Assembly: GCA_003635255.1 (NCBI GenBank)
Contig: PYJC01000073.1
Coordinates: 1-51,118, forward strand
Direction: 5' to 3'
Length of the DNA: 51,118 bases
From: Candidatus Poribacteria bacterium
GTDB taxonomy: Bacteria > Poribacteria > WGA-4E > WGA-3G
This document shows positions 32,990 through 39,711 of the stretch, piece by piece. Positions within the stretch are counted from its first letter, which is position 1. Each line of letters begins with the position of its first letter. The translations under genes and the position numbers were made by a program. A model generated the notes under the pieces. The model worked only from the letters and a program-made list of their open reading frames with translations. It did not search any database and had not been told where the DNA came from.

Positions 32990-33111
32990 TGCTCACCCCT
33001 TCTGCCGTGCCTGTTTTAAAGCAGATTGTTTCTGGATTCCCCGCACAAACTGCAATCCGAAGTCAACCCATGGACTTATTGGAGCAATCCAGGGGCTTTT
33101 GATTTTTAGCG

Positions 33112-33221
33112 TTTTCAATTCCCTTCAAAACCGAAAGCGTATCCAAAGAATTGACCATTAACCATAATATTCCTCAACTCTTTTGTTTCAATTCCCTTCA
33201 AACGGGAAAGCGTATCCAAAG
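33112..33221. CRISPR. Minimal CRISPR-like unit: two 37-bp repeats and one 36-bp spacer
   Basis: The first repeat is at 33112-33148 (ends GCGTATCCAAAG, centre AAAACCGAAAG). The second is at 33185-33221 (GTTTCAATTCCC...GCGTATCCAAAG). The AT-rich spacer is at 33149-33184. Repeat and spacer sizes and the GTTTCAAT start are typical of CRISPR. No third repeat follows at the right distance: after about 20 further bases the REP-like palindrome at 33249 intervenes. No cas gene is in the window, so this is an orphan or a remnant. Confidence 0.7.
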
Positions 33222-33248
33222 ATCCAATTTTACCATCCTAGGCCGGTA

Positions 33249-33270
33249 GGTTCGGTTTCCTAACCGAACC
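33249..33270. repeat. REP-like palindrome, copy B
   Basis: GGTTCGGTT, loop TCCT, AACCGAACC: 9-bp perfect stem, flanked by GGCCGGTA on the left and GG on the right, as in copies at 5008 and 43371. It ends 8 bp before the stop of the gene at 33279 and may serve as its transcript end. Confidence 0.85.
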
Positions 33271-33278
33271 GGACTTAT

Positions 33279-33836
33279 TCATTCGTTAGAATAGTTCGGT
33301 CTACAAAAATCAATTGTTAAAGTTTGCTGATATGAAACTTTCTCTGAATCTTCATAGATCACAGTGATATCAGTAGTGTGTTTTTCCTCTTTCTCCCAAA
33401 ATTGTTTTAGAATGTTAAATATAACTTCACTTTTTCCCCCAAATGCAATGTCTGTTCTTTCACCACCCTGTTCAAGAATAGAAATACCGTCTCGAAGAAA
33501 CTTTATCTCATCAAGGGATCTATCTGAAATTTCTTCCATAAATATAGGCAGTTTGTAAGATTTATCATATATAAATTCTATGTTGTAAGCAGTACCACGT
33601 CCTACATTTTTCACATAAAGATACACAATAAAATCAATACCACCCAATCCTGGTTCCATAGATTTATCCCATTTGTAATCCACAGGTTTATCCCATTTGT
33701 AATGCACAATAATTTCGGGTCTGTGAGCGGCGATTAACATTTTTCGTACAAGACGAACATATTTGATATTAAAAGCCGCCAACACAACAGTAGCTACGGT
33801 TGTTATTACAGCACTAAAAATGTGTACCCAATCCAT
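33279..33836 (-). CDS. Membrane-anchored protein of unknown function
   Basis: 185 residues with AAGGAG eight bases before ATG 33836. One N-terminal membrane segment (WVHIFSAVITTVATVVLAAF) is followed by a basic patch and a soluble beta-rich domain (IDFIVYLYVKNVGRGTAYNI ... EVIFNILKQFWEKEEKHTTD ... VIYEDSEKVSYQQTLTIDF). The soluble part, with an N-V-G-x-G-x-A-Y-N turn, resembles single-pass proteins of unknown function often found in accessory regions. No motif gives a function. It starts 12 bp after a methyltransferase start fragment. Confidence 0.65.
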   Translation of the reverse strand: MDWVHIFSAVITTVATVVLAAFNIKYVRLVRKMLIAAHRPEIIVHYKWDKPVDYKWDKSMEPGLGGIDFIVYLYVKNVGRGTAYNIEFIYDKSYKLPIFMEEISDRSLDEIKFLRDGISILEQGGERTDIAFGGKSEVIFNILKQFWEKEEKHTTDITVIYEDSEKVSYQQTLTIDFCRPNYSNE

Positions 33837-33848
33837 TAAGAGGTCTCC

Positions 33849-33884
33849 TTAGTAGAGGGTGTTGGGTGCAAAGCGGATGTTCAT
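33849..33884 (-). pseudogene. DNA methyltransferase start fragment 2 (11 codons)
   Basis: ATG 33884 opens MNIRFAPNTLY and stops at TAA. The same start, MNIRFVPNTLYYGDCLDIM, is found in the longer fragment at 34886-34996, whose continuation is recognisably a DNA adenine/cytosine-N4 methyltransferase. An AGGAAG ribosome site is retained. The body of the gene is gone and a different gene begins 12 bp later. Confidence 0.6.
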
Positions 33885-33896
33885 ATCTGATACTTC

Positions 33897-34316
33897 CTAA
33901 AGCGATGTTTCAAATTTTTGCAATATCGTTTCCCTTACATGCTCCCATTGCTCAAAGTTGTATACAGCCATTTGTTCAGCTTGTATTCTATCATCAGACC
34001 ACCTAAATTCTCCAGATTCTTCAGAAAAATAGGTAGGTCGTCCATCGCCCTTACTAACTACGATTGTTGTTAGCTGCGGTATATCTATGCCTAATTCTTC
34101 TCGGCATTCACAAAGTGTTCGCAAGACACATCCCAGTGCCCAATGCATAGATAGTGCGCCGCCAGGTTTTCCTATCCTATCTGCAAGACATCCATAGGTA
34201 ATCGTGTCGGTAATCGGGTCTTGACCGTCTATTGCCATTTGAATAAGGATCGGAAAAATCTCCCGTCCGGCTTTCTGACTCCGTTTCTTTCCATAGATAT
34301 TTCTCGTACCACACAT
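33897..34316 (-). CDS. Conserved-looking soluble protein, function unknown
   Basis: 139 residues with a strong AGGAGG site seven bases before ATG 34316. The centre has ITYGCLADRIGKPGGALSMH, which resembles the winged-helix 'ITYGxLAxxxG' segment of alkyltransferase-like proteins but without their PCHR active site. Then ALGCVLRTLCECREELGIDI, IPQLTTIVVSKGDGRP and a C-terminal helix QWEHVRETILQKF follow. I recall similar sequences from restriction and phage-defence neighbourhoods but can name no family. It may bind nucleic acid; this is inference. Confidence 0.65.
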   Translation of the reverse strand: MCGTRNIYGKKRSQKAGREIFPILIQMAIDGQDPITDTITYGCLADRIGKPGGALSMHWALGCVLRTLCECREELGIDIPQLTTIVVSKGDGRPTYFSEESGEFRWSDDRIQAEQMAVYNFEQWEHVRETILQKFETSL

Positions 34317-34351
34317 ACTATATCCTCCTATTCTACAGGATACTCATTGTA

Positions 34352-34761
34352 TCACCATGTAAAGAATAAATTAAAGCCATACTGCCGGCGGTAATAGTAG
34401 AGTGCTGTTCCACCGAGAGCACCGAGAATGACACCTCGGACTGCGGATCGCCTATAAACAGATTTGTAGGTCCGTGTATAAATCTGTTTATATAATGGTG
34501 ATGGATTTCCGATAAAGCGATGTGTCGGTGGATCCGGCTGATAATAATAAGAAACACCGAGTGCGGGGATCGAAAAATAGGGACCGAGAAAAGTGTTTCC
34601 CGCAAATGTTGCCAGTGCCCAAAACTTTTCATCACCTTCTTTTTCAGCATCTCCGCGGGCTTTTATCTCGATTGCGGTAATCTCCGTTTGGGTTAATTCG
34701 CCCCATAATGGTAATACAGAGAAAGAAAAAAAGTGAGTGTAAGGAAAACAAGAAATTTCAT
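34352..34761 (-). pseudogene. Exported small protein interrupted by a homopolymer frameshift
   Basis: ATG 34761 gives the beginning of a signal peptide, MKFLVFLTLTFF. After a run of seven T (plus-strand A run 34726-34732) the frame is lost and soon stops. In the next frame the protein continues SVLPLWGELTQTEITAIEIK, ARGDAEKEGDEKFWALATFA, GPYFSIPALGVSYYYQPDPP, KQIYTRTYKSVYRRSAVRGV and LGALGGTALYYYRRQYGF to a TGA at 34352. One extra T in the run would restore a 137-residue protein with a perfect signal peptide and a C-terminal glycine-rich membrane-like segment. Either a real or phase-variable frameshift or an assembly error. Function unknown. Confidence 0.75.
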
Positions 34762-34885
34762 AGTTAATTATTCACCTCGTATAGGGTGTAAAAAAGCATC
34801 ACAAGCGCGAATGTTGTGTTTCGCGTATGTATTAAGGTTGTCTTTATACCAATGTGCGGAGTTCAAATAAATAAACATAGCCGGT

Positions 34886-34996
34886 TTACCGCGTCCGGGG
34901 ATCCCAGATGAAATCAATACTATTGTCAGGGAAGTCTGCCATGATGTCAAGACAATCGCCGTAGTAGAGTGTGTTAGGTACAAAGCGGATGTTCAT
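34886..34996 (-). pseudogene. DNA methyltransferase start fragment 1 (36 codons)
   Basis: ATG 34996 has an intact AGGAG site. It reads MNIRFVPNTLYYGDCLDIMA then DFPDNSIDFIWDP and stops at TAA 34886. The segment LYYGDCLDIM...DNSIDxIxxDPP is the usual start of beta-type adenine-N6/cytosine-N4 DNA methyltransferases, running into the DPPY catalytic motif. Here the motif is broken (DPRTR) and the remaining about 250 residues are absent. Confidence 0.75.
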
Positions 34997-35038
34997 AGAG
35001 CAACTCCTGTTGTTAGATTCTTACCATTATCTTTCAAT

Positions 35039-35644
35039 TCATTCGCTGTAGACTCGCTTATATCCCCACTGTATAAAAGTGTTGTGTATATCTGAATCTG
35101 GGATTTGTGACAATTCCATTAGATTGCATAGCTGGTGTCCAATTGATGAAAGATTAATATTTTCAGGGTCAACTATCTCATATTGCAATCCATTCTGTCT
35201 GACGTGTATATAATCCAGATCAACCATCCTTTGTATTTCCTTACGCAATAGGTCTGAAATACGATGCGCGTTTATTTCTATCTTACTCCGATGCTGGCGA
35301 AATCCTTCGAGCAAACAGAGTTGTCGCCAAGACATCTGTTTTATATCGGAAAGAAAAACTAAAACATCACTGTTACTCAGTTCAGAGTCTGAACGCAGAA
35401 CAGTATTCCTTACCAAATTTGCGATATAATTTGCTTTCCTAAATTCTGATTCATTTACGATCATATTGATTGCTTCCCGGATACAATCATCAGTTTGAGG
35501 ATCGTGATTTTCTTGCTCATTCTTAAATTTTTTATAATCCTCAAGAAGAGGAAACAGAAACCTTCTCACACCCTCTTTCACAGGCTTATATAATGCAGGC
35601 AAAATTTCTTGCAATTCTTCAATTGGAACTAAGTCAAAGTTCAT
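35039..35644 (-). CDS. Island protein of unknown function, homologous to the one at 31496
   Basis: 201 residues behind GAGGAG before ATG 35644. Helical throughout: FDLVPIEELQEILPALYKPV, then ESEFRKANYIANLVRNTVLR and the shared MSWRQLCLLEGF segment. A likely winged helix follows (ISDLLRKEIQRMVDLDYIHV), then the shared end LSQIPDSDIHNTFIQW. The paralogue at 31496 has a membrane-like N-terminus that is missing here. The two therefore share a core of about 110 residues with different additions, as seen in families of effector or sensor proteins. Not assignable to a known domain by eye. Confidence 0.75.
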   Translation of the reverse strand: MNFDLVPIEELQEILPALYKPVKEGVRRFLFPLLEDYKKFKNEQENHDPQTDDCIREAINMIVNESEFRKANYIANLVRNTVLRSDSELSNSDVLVFLSDIKQMSWRQLCLLEGFRQHRSKIEINAHRISDLLRKEIQRMVDLDYIHVRQNGLQYEIVDPENINLSSIGHQLCNLMELSQIPDSDIHNTFIQWGYKRVYSE

Positions 35645-35737
35645 AATAAACTCCTCAAGTTAGACACTTTAATATTAAAAAAGTGGTGGACAGGGTATCC
35701 ACCGCTGTCCAGTTTTGTTGGGTTCGCTATTTGTGCA

Positions 35738-35762
35738 GTTTCAATTTCCTTCAAACCGGAAA
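35738..35762. repeat. Divergent CRISPR-like repeat, solitary copy
   Basis: It begins GTTTCAATTTCCTTC and continues AAACCGGAAA. It matches the 33185 repeat at 23 of the first 25 bases, then differs completely (CACTTCTGAAT instead of GCGTATCCAAAG). It may be a repeat of a second array type. It marks the upstream edge of the restriction-modification gene. Confidence 0.65.
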
Positions 35763-35834
35763 CACTTCTGAATCGCGTCGATTTCTTGCAATTAATTATA
35801 AAACGATTTGCGTAAAAATGTCAAGTCTTTTTGC

Positions 35835-35863
35835 TTGCTTTAAATCGGCAAACTTGCTAATAT
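35835..35863 (+). promoter_or_regulatory. Promoter predicted to give a leaderless mRNA
   Basis: TTGCTT at 35835-35840, 17-base spacer, TAATAT at 35858-35863. The usual start seven bases downstream is 35870, exactly the A of the restriction-modification ATG, and no ribosome site precedes that ATG. Confidence 0.6.
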
Positions 35864-35869
35864 ACCGCC

Positions 35870-38800
35870 ATGCCGCACCTGAATCTCAAACCCAGCCACA
35901 AAGCAATCCGCGACTACTACGCCACACTGCAGCAATACGACCGGCACGCCGTCACACACGAAGGCGCGGTCAGCAATCCGTTCGCTTTCTTACTGGATAC
36001 CTGCGCAAAACAGGTCAACGCCACGCTCATCTCCCAATATGCGATGCGCACTACAAACGGAAACCGCATCGTTATTGACGGCGCGATCCTTGACGAATTC
36101 GGTCTTCCGTTTGCTTATTGGGAAGCGAAAGATATAGATGATGACCTCCCAAAAGCCGTCGCAGAAAAACAGGCAGCGGGCTACCCACTCGATAACACCT
36201 GCTTCCAAACGCCACAGCGCATTATCCTATACCAAAACGGACAGATCGCTTTAGACTTGGAAATCACTGAACCTGCGCAATTAATTGCAGCACTCCAATA
36301 CTTATTCGCTTACGTCCCACCCGCATTGGATAACTGGCAGAACGCGGTTGCGGATTTCAGAGAGCATGTACCGGACCTCGCAAACAGGTTGAAAGAACTT
36401 ATTGACCAACGCCACGAAACGGATCCGGCGTTCAAAGAGGCGTTCGCCGACTTCTACGAAACCTGCCGCACCGCAATTAACCCCGAACTCTCACAAGATG
36501 CCGTTGAAGAGATGCTTATCCAACACATCCTCACCGAACGGATTTTCCGTACGGTTTTTGAGCGATCAGATTTCACGCGCAGAAATATCATCGCGCGTGA
36601 GATTGAAAACGTCAGCGACGCGCTCATGCGGCACGCCGTGAGCCGCGACGCGTTTCTCGCACCGCTGGATCGCTTCTATGTCGCTATTGAACAGGCGGCG
36701 ACGCTCTGCAGAGACTTCACCCAAAAACAGCATTTCCTCAACACATTTTATGAGAAATTCTTTCAAGGGTTCTCCGAAGATGTCGCAGATACACACGGCA
36801 TCGTCTACACGCCACAACCGATTGTCGATTTCATGGGGAAAAGTGTGGAGCATATCCTCAAAACCGAGTTCAACCGGTCATTGTCGGATACCGGCGTGCA
36901 TATCATCGATCCGTTTGTCGGTACGGGTAACTTCATCGTCCGGCTCATGCAGGATATTCAAGGCAGAGCGTTAGAGGAGAAATACCGGCACGAACTCCAC
37001 TGCAATGAGGTCATGCTCCTACCCTACTATATCGCCAGCCTCAACATTGAACAGGAGTACTTCCAACGCACTGGGACGTATCTACCCTTTGAAGGTATCG
37101 CGCTTGCCGATACATTTGAGCTGCTTGAGCAGGAGCAAGGCGAACTCTTCACGCGTGAGAATACAGAACGTGTGAAGCGACAGAAGGCAGCGGATATGTT
37201 CGTCGTCATCGGTAACCCGCCTTACAATGCATGGCAAGTTAACGAAAATGACAATAACAAAAATCGAAAATATAAGATGATCGATACACTCTTGCGAAGT
37301 ACCTATTCGCGGGACTCAAAGGCGACGAATAAAATTGCCCTCTCGGATCCATACGTGAAAGCGATATTATGGGCATCAGAACGAATTGGAGAGGAAGGCG
37401 TTGTCGCGTTTGTGACGAACAATGGCTTCCTCGACGGTATAGCGTTTGATGGCATGCGGAAACATCTCGCACAGGATTTCAATGCGATTTACATTTTGGA
37501 TCTCGGTGGCAACGTCCGTCAGAATCCGAAGTTATCAGGGACAACGCATAATGTCTTTGGCATTCAGGTCGGCGTGAGCATCAATCTTTTCATCAAGAAA
37601 AGCACAGATCCGAAACCTGTTGAACTCTTCTACGCGCGAGTTGATGAATTTTGGCGGAAGGAAGAGAAGTACCATTATCTCGATTCAAACCAACATTATC
37701 AAAACATTGACTGGCAGCAGGTAACACCTGACCATCGATATACATGGCTCACCGAAGGTCTCCACACAGAATTTGATACTTTCATTCCGATGGGCACAAA
37801 AGAGGTGAAGGCGAAAAAAGGTGCTGCAGTGGATGTCATTTTCAAAACCTATAGTGCAGGTGTTAAAACCAACCGTGATGCATGGGCTTACAATTTCAAC
37901 CAAAATACCCTTACGCAGAACGTTCAACAGATGATTGGAGTCTACAATGCGGAAGTTGCTCGATGGACGCAACAGACAAGCAGGGAAGTAAACGTTGACG
38001 ATTTTGTTGTGTATGATGACACGAAAATCAGTTGGAGTCGGGACCTAAAGGTGAAGTTGAGACGCGGAACGGTTACTGAGTATGAGGAACATAAGGTAAG
38101 AACATCTGTTTATCGTCCATTTACTAAATCAAATCTTTATTTTGACCGGACAATAAACGATGTCGTGTATGTGTTTCCATCTATTTTTCCTACACCAGAG
38201 ACAGAAAAGGAAAATAGAGTAGTTTGTCTCACGGCTCTTGGAAGTAAAAAGTCGTTTCATTGCCTGATGACACAGCAATTAACAGATGTTCATCTTACTG
38301 GAGATTCCCAATGCTTTCCGTTTTACACCTACGATGAAGATGGCACAAACCGGCAAGAGAATATCACCGATTGGGCATTATCGGAATTCCGAACTCACTA
38401 CAACGACGACACTATCACTAAGTGGGACATTTTCCACTATAACTATGCCCTCTTGCATCATCCTACCTACCGTGAGAAATACGAGATGAACCTCAAGCGC
38501 GACTTACCGCATATCCCGTTTACCGAAGATTTCTGGGGATTCGCCAACGCAGGTGTGCAGTTAGCAGACCTCCACATCAATTACGAATCCGCCCCAAAAT
38601 ATGATGGACTGCAGGACATTGAAACACCGGGGATGAAGGTAAATTGGCGCGTCGAGAAGATGAACCTCTCCAAAGACAAAACGCAGTTGAGATACAACGA
38701 TTTCCTCACACTCGACGGTATCCCTGCCGAAGTTTATGACTATAAATTAGGCAATCGATCTGCGTTGGAGTGGGTCATAGATCAGTATCGTGTGAAGGTA

Positions 38801-38932
38801 GACAGACGGAGCGGGATTGTCAACGACCCGAACCGTGAGACAGAGCCTCAGTATATTGTGGATTTGCTTGGACGTGTTATCTCTGTGAGCCTGCAGACGG
38901 TGGAGATTGTTAACGACTTACCGCCACTGTAG
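35870..38932 (+). CDS. Type IIG restriction-modification enzyme (fused nuclease, methyltransferase and specificity)
   Basis: 1020 residues, the size of single-chain Type IIG enzymes. The N-terminal nuclease has a PD-(D/E)xK-type site with Asp70 or Asp75 and Glu85-Ala-Lys87 (VIDGAILDEF, AYWEAKDI). A helical linker follows to about residue 310. The gamma-type adenine methyltransferase core carries motif I DPFVGTGNFIVRL near 346 and motif IV GNPPYNAWQ near 447. Between them, GIVYTPQPIVDFMGKSVEHI is a hallmark of Type I/IIG subunits. The C-terminal 400 residues should be the target-recognition domain. No helicase is present, so it is not a Type ISP enzyme. It cuts unmodified DNA and methylates self DNA. 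The start ATG 35870 has no ribosome site; see the promoter at 35835. Confidence 0.93.
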   Translation: MPHLNLKPSHKAIRDYYATLQQYDRHAVTHEGAVSNPFAFLLDTCAKQVNATLISQYAMRTTNGNRIVIDGAILDEFGLPFAYWEAKDIDDDLPKAVAEKQAAGYPLDNTCFQTPQRIILYQNGQIALDLEITEPAQLIAALQYLFAYVPPALDNWQNAVADFREHVPDLANRLKELIDQRHETDPAFKEAFADFYETCRTAINPELSQDAVEEMLIQHILTERIFRTVFERSDFTRRNIIAREIENVSDALMRHAVSRDAFLAPLDRFYVAIEQAATLCRDFTQKQHFLNTFYEKFFQGFSEDVADTHGIVYTPQPIVDFMGKSVEHILKTEFNRSLSDTGVHIIDPFVGTGNFIVRLMQDIQGRALEEKYRHELHCNEVMLLPYYIASLNIEQEYFQRTGTYLPFEGIALADTFELLEQEQGELFTRENTERVKRQKAADMFVVIGNPPYNAWQVNENDNNKNRKYKMIDTLLRSTYSRDSKATNKIALSDPYVKAILWASERIGEEGVVAFVTNNGFLDGIAFDGMRKHLAQDFNAIYILDLGGNVRQNPKLSGTTHNVFGIQVGVSINLFIKKSTDPKPVELFYARVDEFWRKEEKYHYLDSNQHYQNIDWQQVTPDHRYTWLTEGLHTEFDTFIPMGTKEVKAKKGAAVDVIFKTYSAGVKTNRDAWAYNFNQNTLTQNVQQMIGVYNAEVARWTQQTSREVNVDDFVVYDDTKISWSRDLKVKLRRGTVTEYEEHKVRTSVYRPFTKSNLYFDRTINDVVYVFPSIFPTPETEKENRVVCLTALGSKKSFHCLMTQQLTDVHLTGDSQCFPFYTYDEDGTNRQENITDWALSEFRTHYNDDTITKWDIFHYNYALLHHPTYREKYEMNLKRDLPHIPFTEDFWGFANAGVQLADLHINYESAPKYDGLQDIETPGMKVNWRVEKMNLSKDKTQLRYNDFLTLDGIPAEVYDYKLGNRSALEWVIDQYRVKVDRRSGIVNDPNRETEPQYIVDLLGRVISVSLQTVEIVNDLPPL

Positions 38933-39086
38933 CATCACGGTTGTCAAAGTCTGTTTCCACGTTGCGAAAAATAAAAACGAACCTTTTCTGAACACATCTG
39001 ACTAAAGATGCGAAACTGAAATGTGAACGCCTTCGTAAAAATGTAAGAGGTATTCACACAACCAAAACCTTATAGGAGAAATGAAA

Positions 39087-39608
39087 ATGAAACAGAAATT
39101 TTTTGCAATCAGCGCAGTCGTAGTTCTCGCAATCGTCGGTGTATTTATTTTTCAATATGCAACGTTGGCACAACGTCCAGACCGAAACGCTCAAAATCAG
39201 CAACGTGGAAATCGTCAGGGCGGTGAACGCGGAAATAGAGGCGGAATGATGGGAATGATGAACTATGTGTCCCTTGTTGATAATTCTTGGATTGATTTAA
39301 CGTTCAACGTAAAAGTTGACGATGAGACACTCACCAAGGCACGTCCTTTCTATCAGACAGGTCGCGACAGTGTTGCATCGAAGATGGAAGCACTACGTCA
39401 ACCGGGTATGCGTGAAACCACGACAAAGGAAATTCAAGTGATTCTCAAGCAACTTAACACGAATCTCAAAGAGGTTTTGTCTGAAGAACAAATGGCAAAA
39501 CTCAACGAATTGACAAAGAAGCGAGTCACAGAGATGTCGCAACGTATGAACCGTTTCCGCGGTGGTGATCGCGAACGCGGTCGTCGTGGTGGCGGTGGTA
39601 ATCAGTAG
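39087..39608 (+). CDS. Exported LTxxQ-like (Spy/CpxP-type) helical protein
   Basis: 173 residues from ATG 39087, the ATG at correct distance (8 bases) from GGAG; ATG 39081 would be too close. The signal or anchor is AISAVVVLAIVGVFIFQYATL followed by AQ. After a Gln/Asn/Gly-rich stretch the core is helical with VLSEEQMAKLNELTKKRVTE, like the LTxxQ repeat of periplasmic Spy/CpxP proteins. The tail is rich in Arg and Gly (RFRGGDRERGRRGGGG). It may be a periplasmic chaperone or stress sensor; this is by analogy. It has its own terminator. Confidence 0.75.
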   Translation: MKQKFFAISAVVVLAIVGVFIFQYATLAQRPDRNAQNQQRGNRQGGERGNRGGMMGMMNYVSLVDNSWIDLTFNVKVDDETLTKARPFYQTGRDSVASKMEALRQPGMRETTTKEIQVILKQLNTNLKEVLSEEQMAKLNELTKKRVTEMSQRMNRFRGGDRERGRRGGGGNQ

Positions 39609-39641
39609 CAGCCGCGTGTCTCATTCACGCACTCATATTGT

Positions 39642-39675
39642 GGGTCGGGCGTTTTGCCTGACCCTTTTCCTTTTT
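39642..39675 (+). terminator. Rho-independent terminator
   Basis: GGGTCGGGC at 39642-39650 pairs with GCCTGACCC at 39656-39664 (one G-T pair), with loop GTTTT, followed by TTTTCCTTTTT. It lies 33 bp after the stop of the LTxxQ-like gene. Confidence 0.9.
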
Positions 39676-39711
39676 CAGGCACAGTATACGTGAACCAACT
39701 CAGTACGAAAA

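Noticed and set aside
34333..34650. 105-codon minus-strand frame inside the frameshifted exported protein
   Set aside because: The neighbouring frame gives a much more natural protein (FWALATFAGN ... GALGGTALYYY) with a signal peptide after one-base correction, so this frame is a shadow.
34768..34983. 71-codon minus-strand frame
   Set aside because: It overlaps the methyltransferase start fragment in another frame; that fragment has the ribosome site and a recognisable family signature.
35870..38932. Type ISP restriction enzyme
   Set aside because: There is no helicase domain and the length (1020 residues) is about two thirds of Type ISP proteins; Type IIG fits better.
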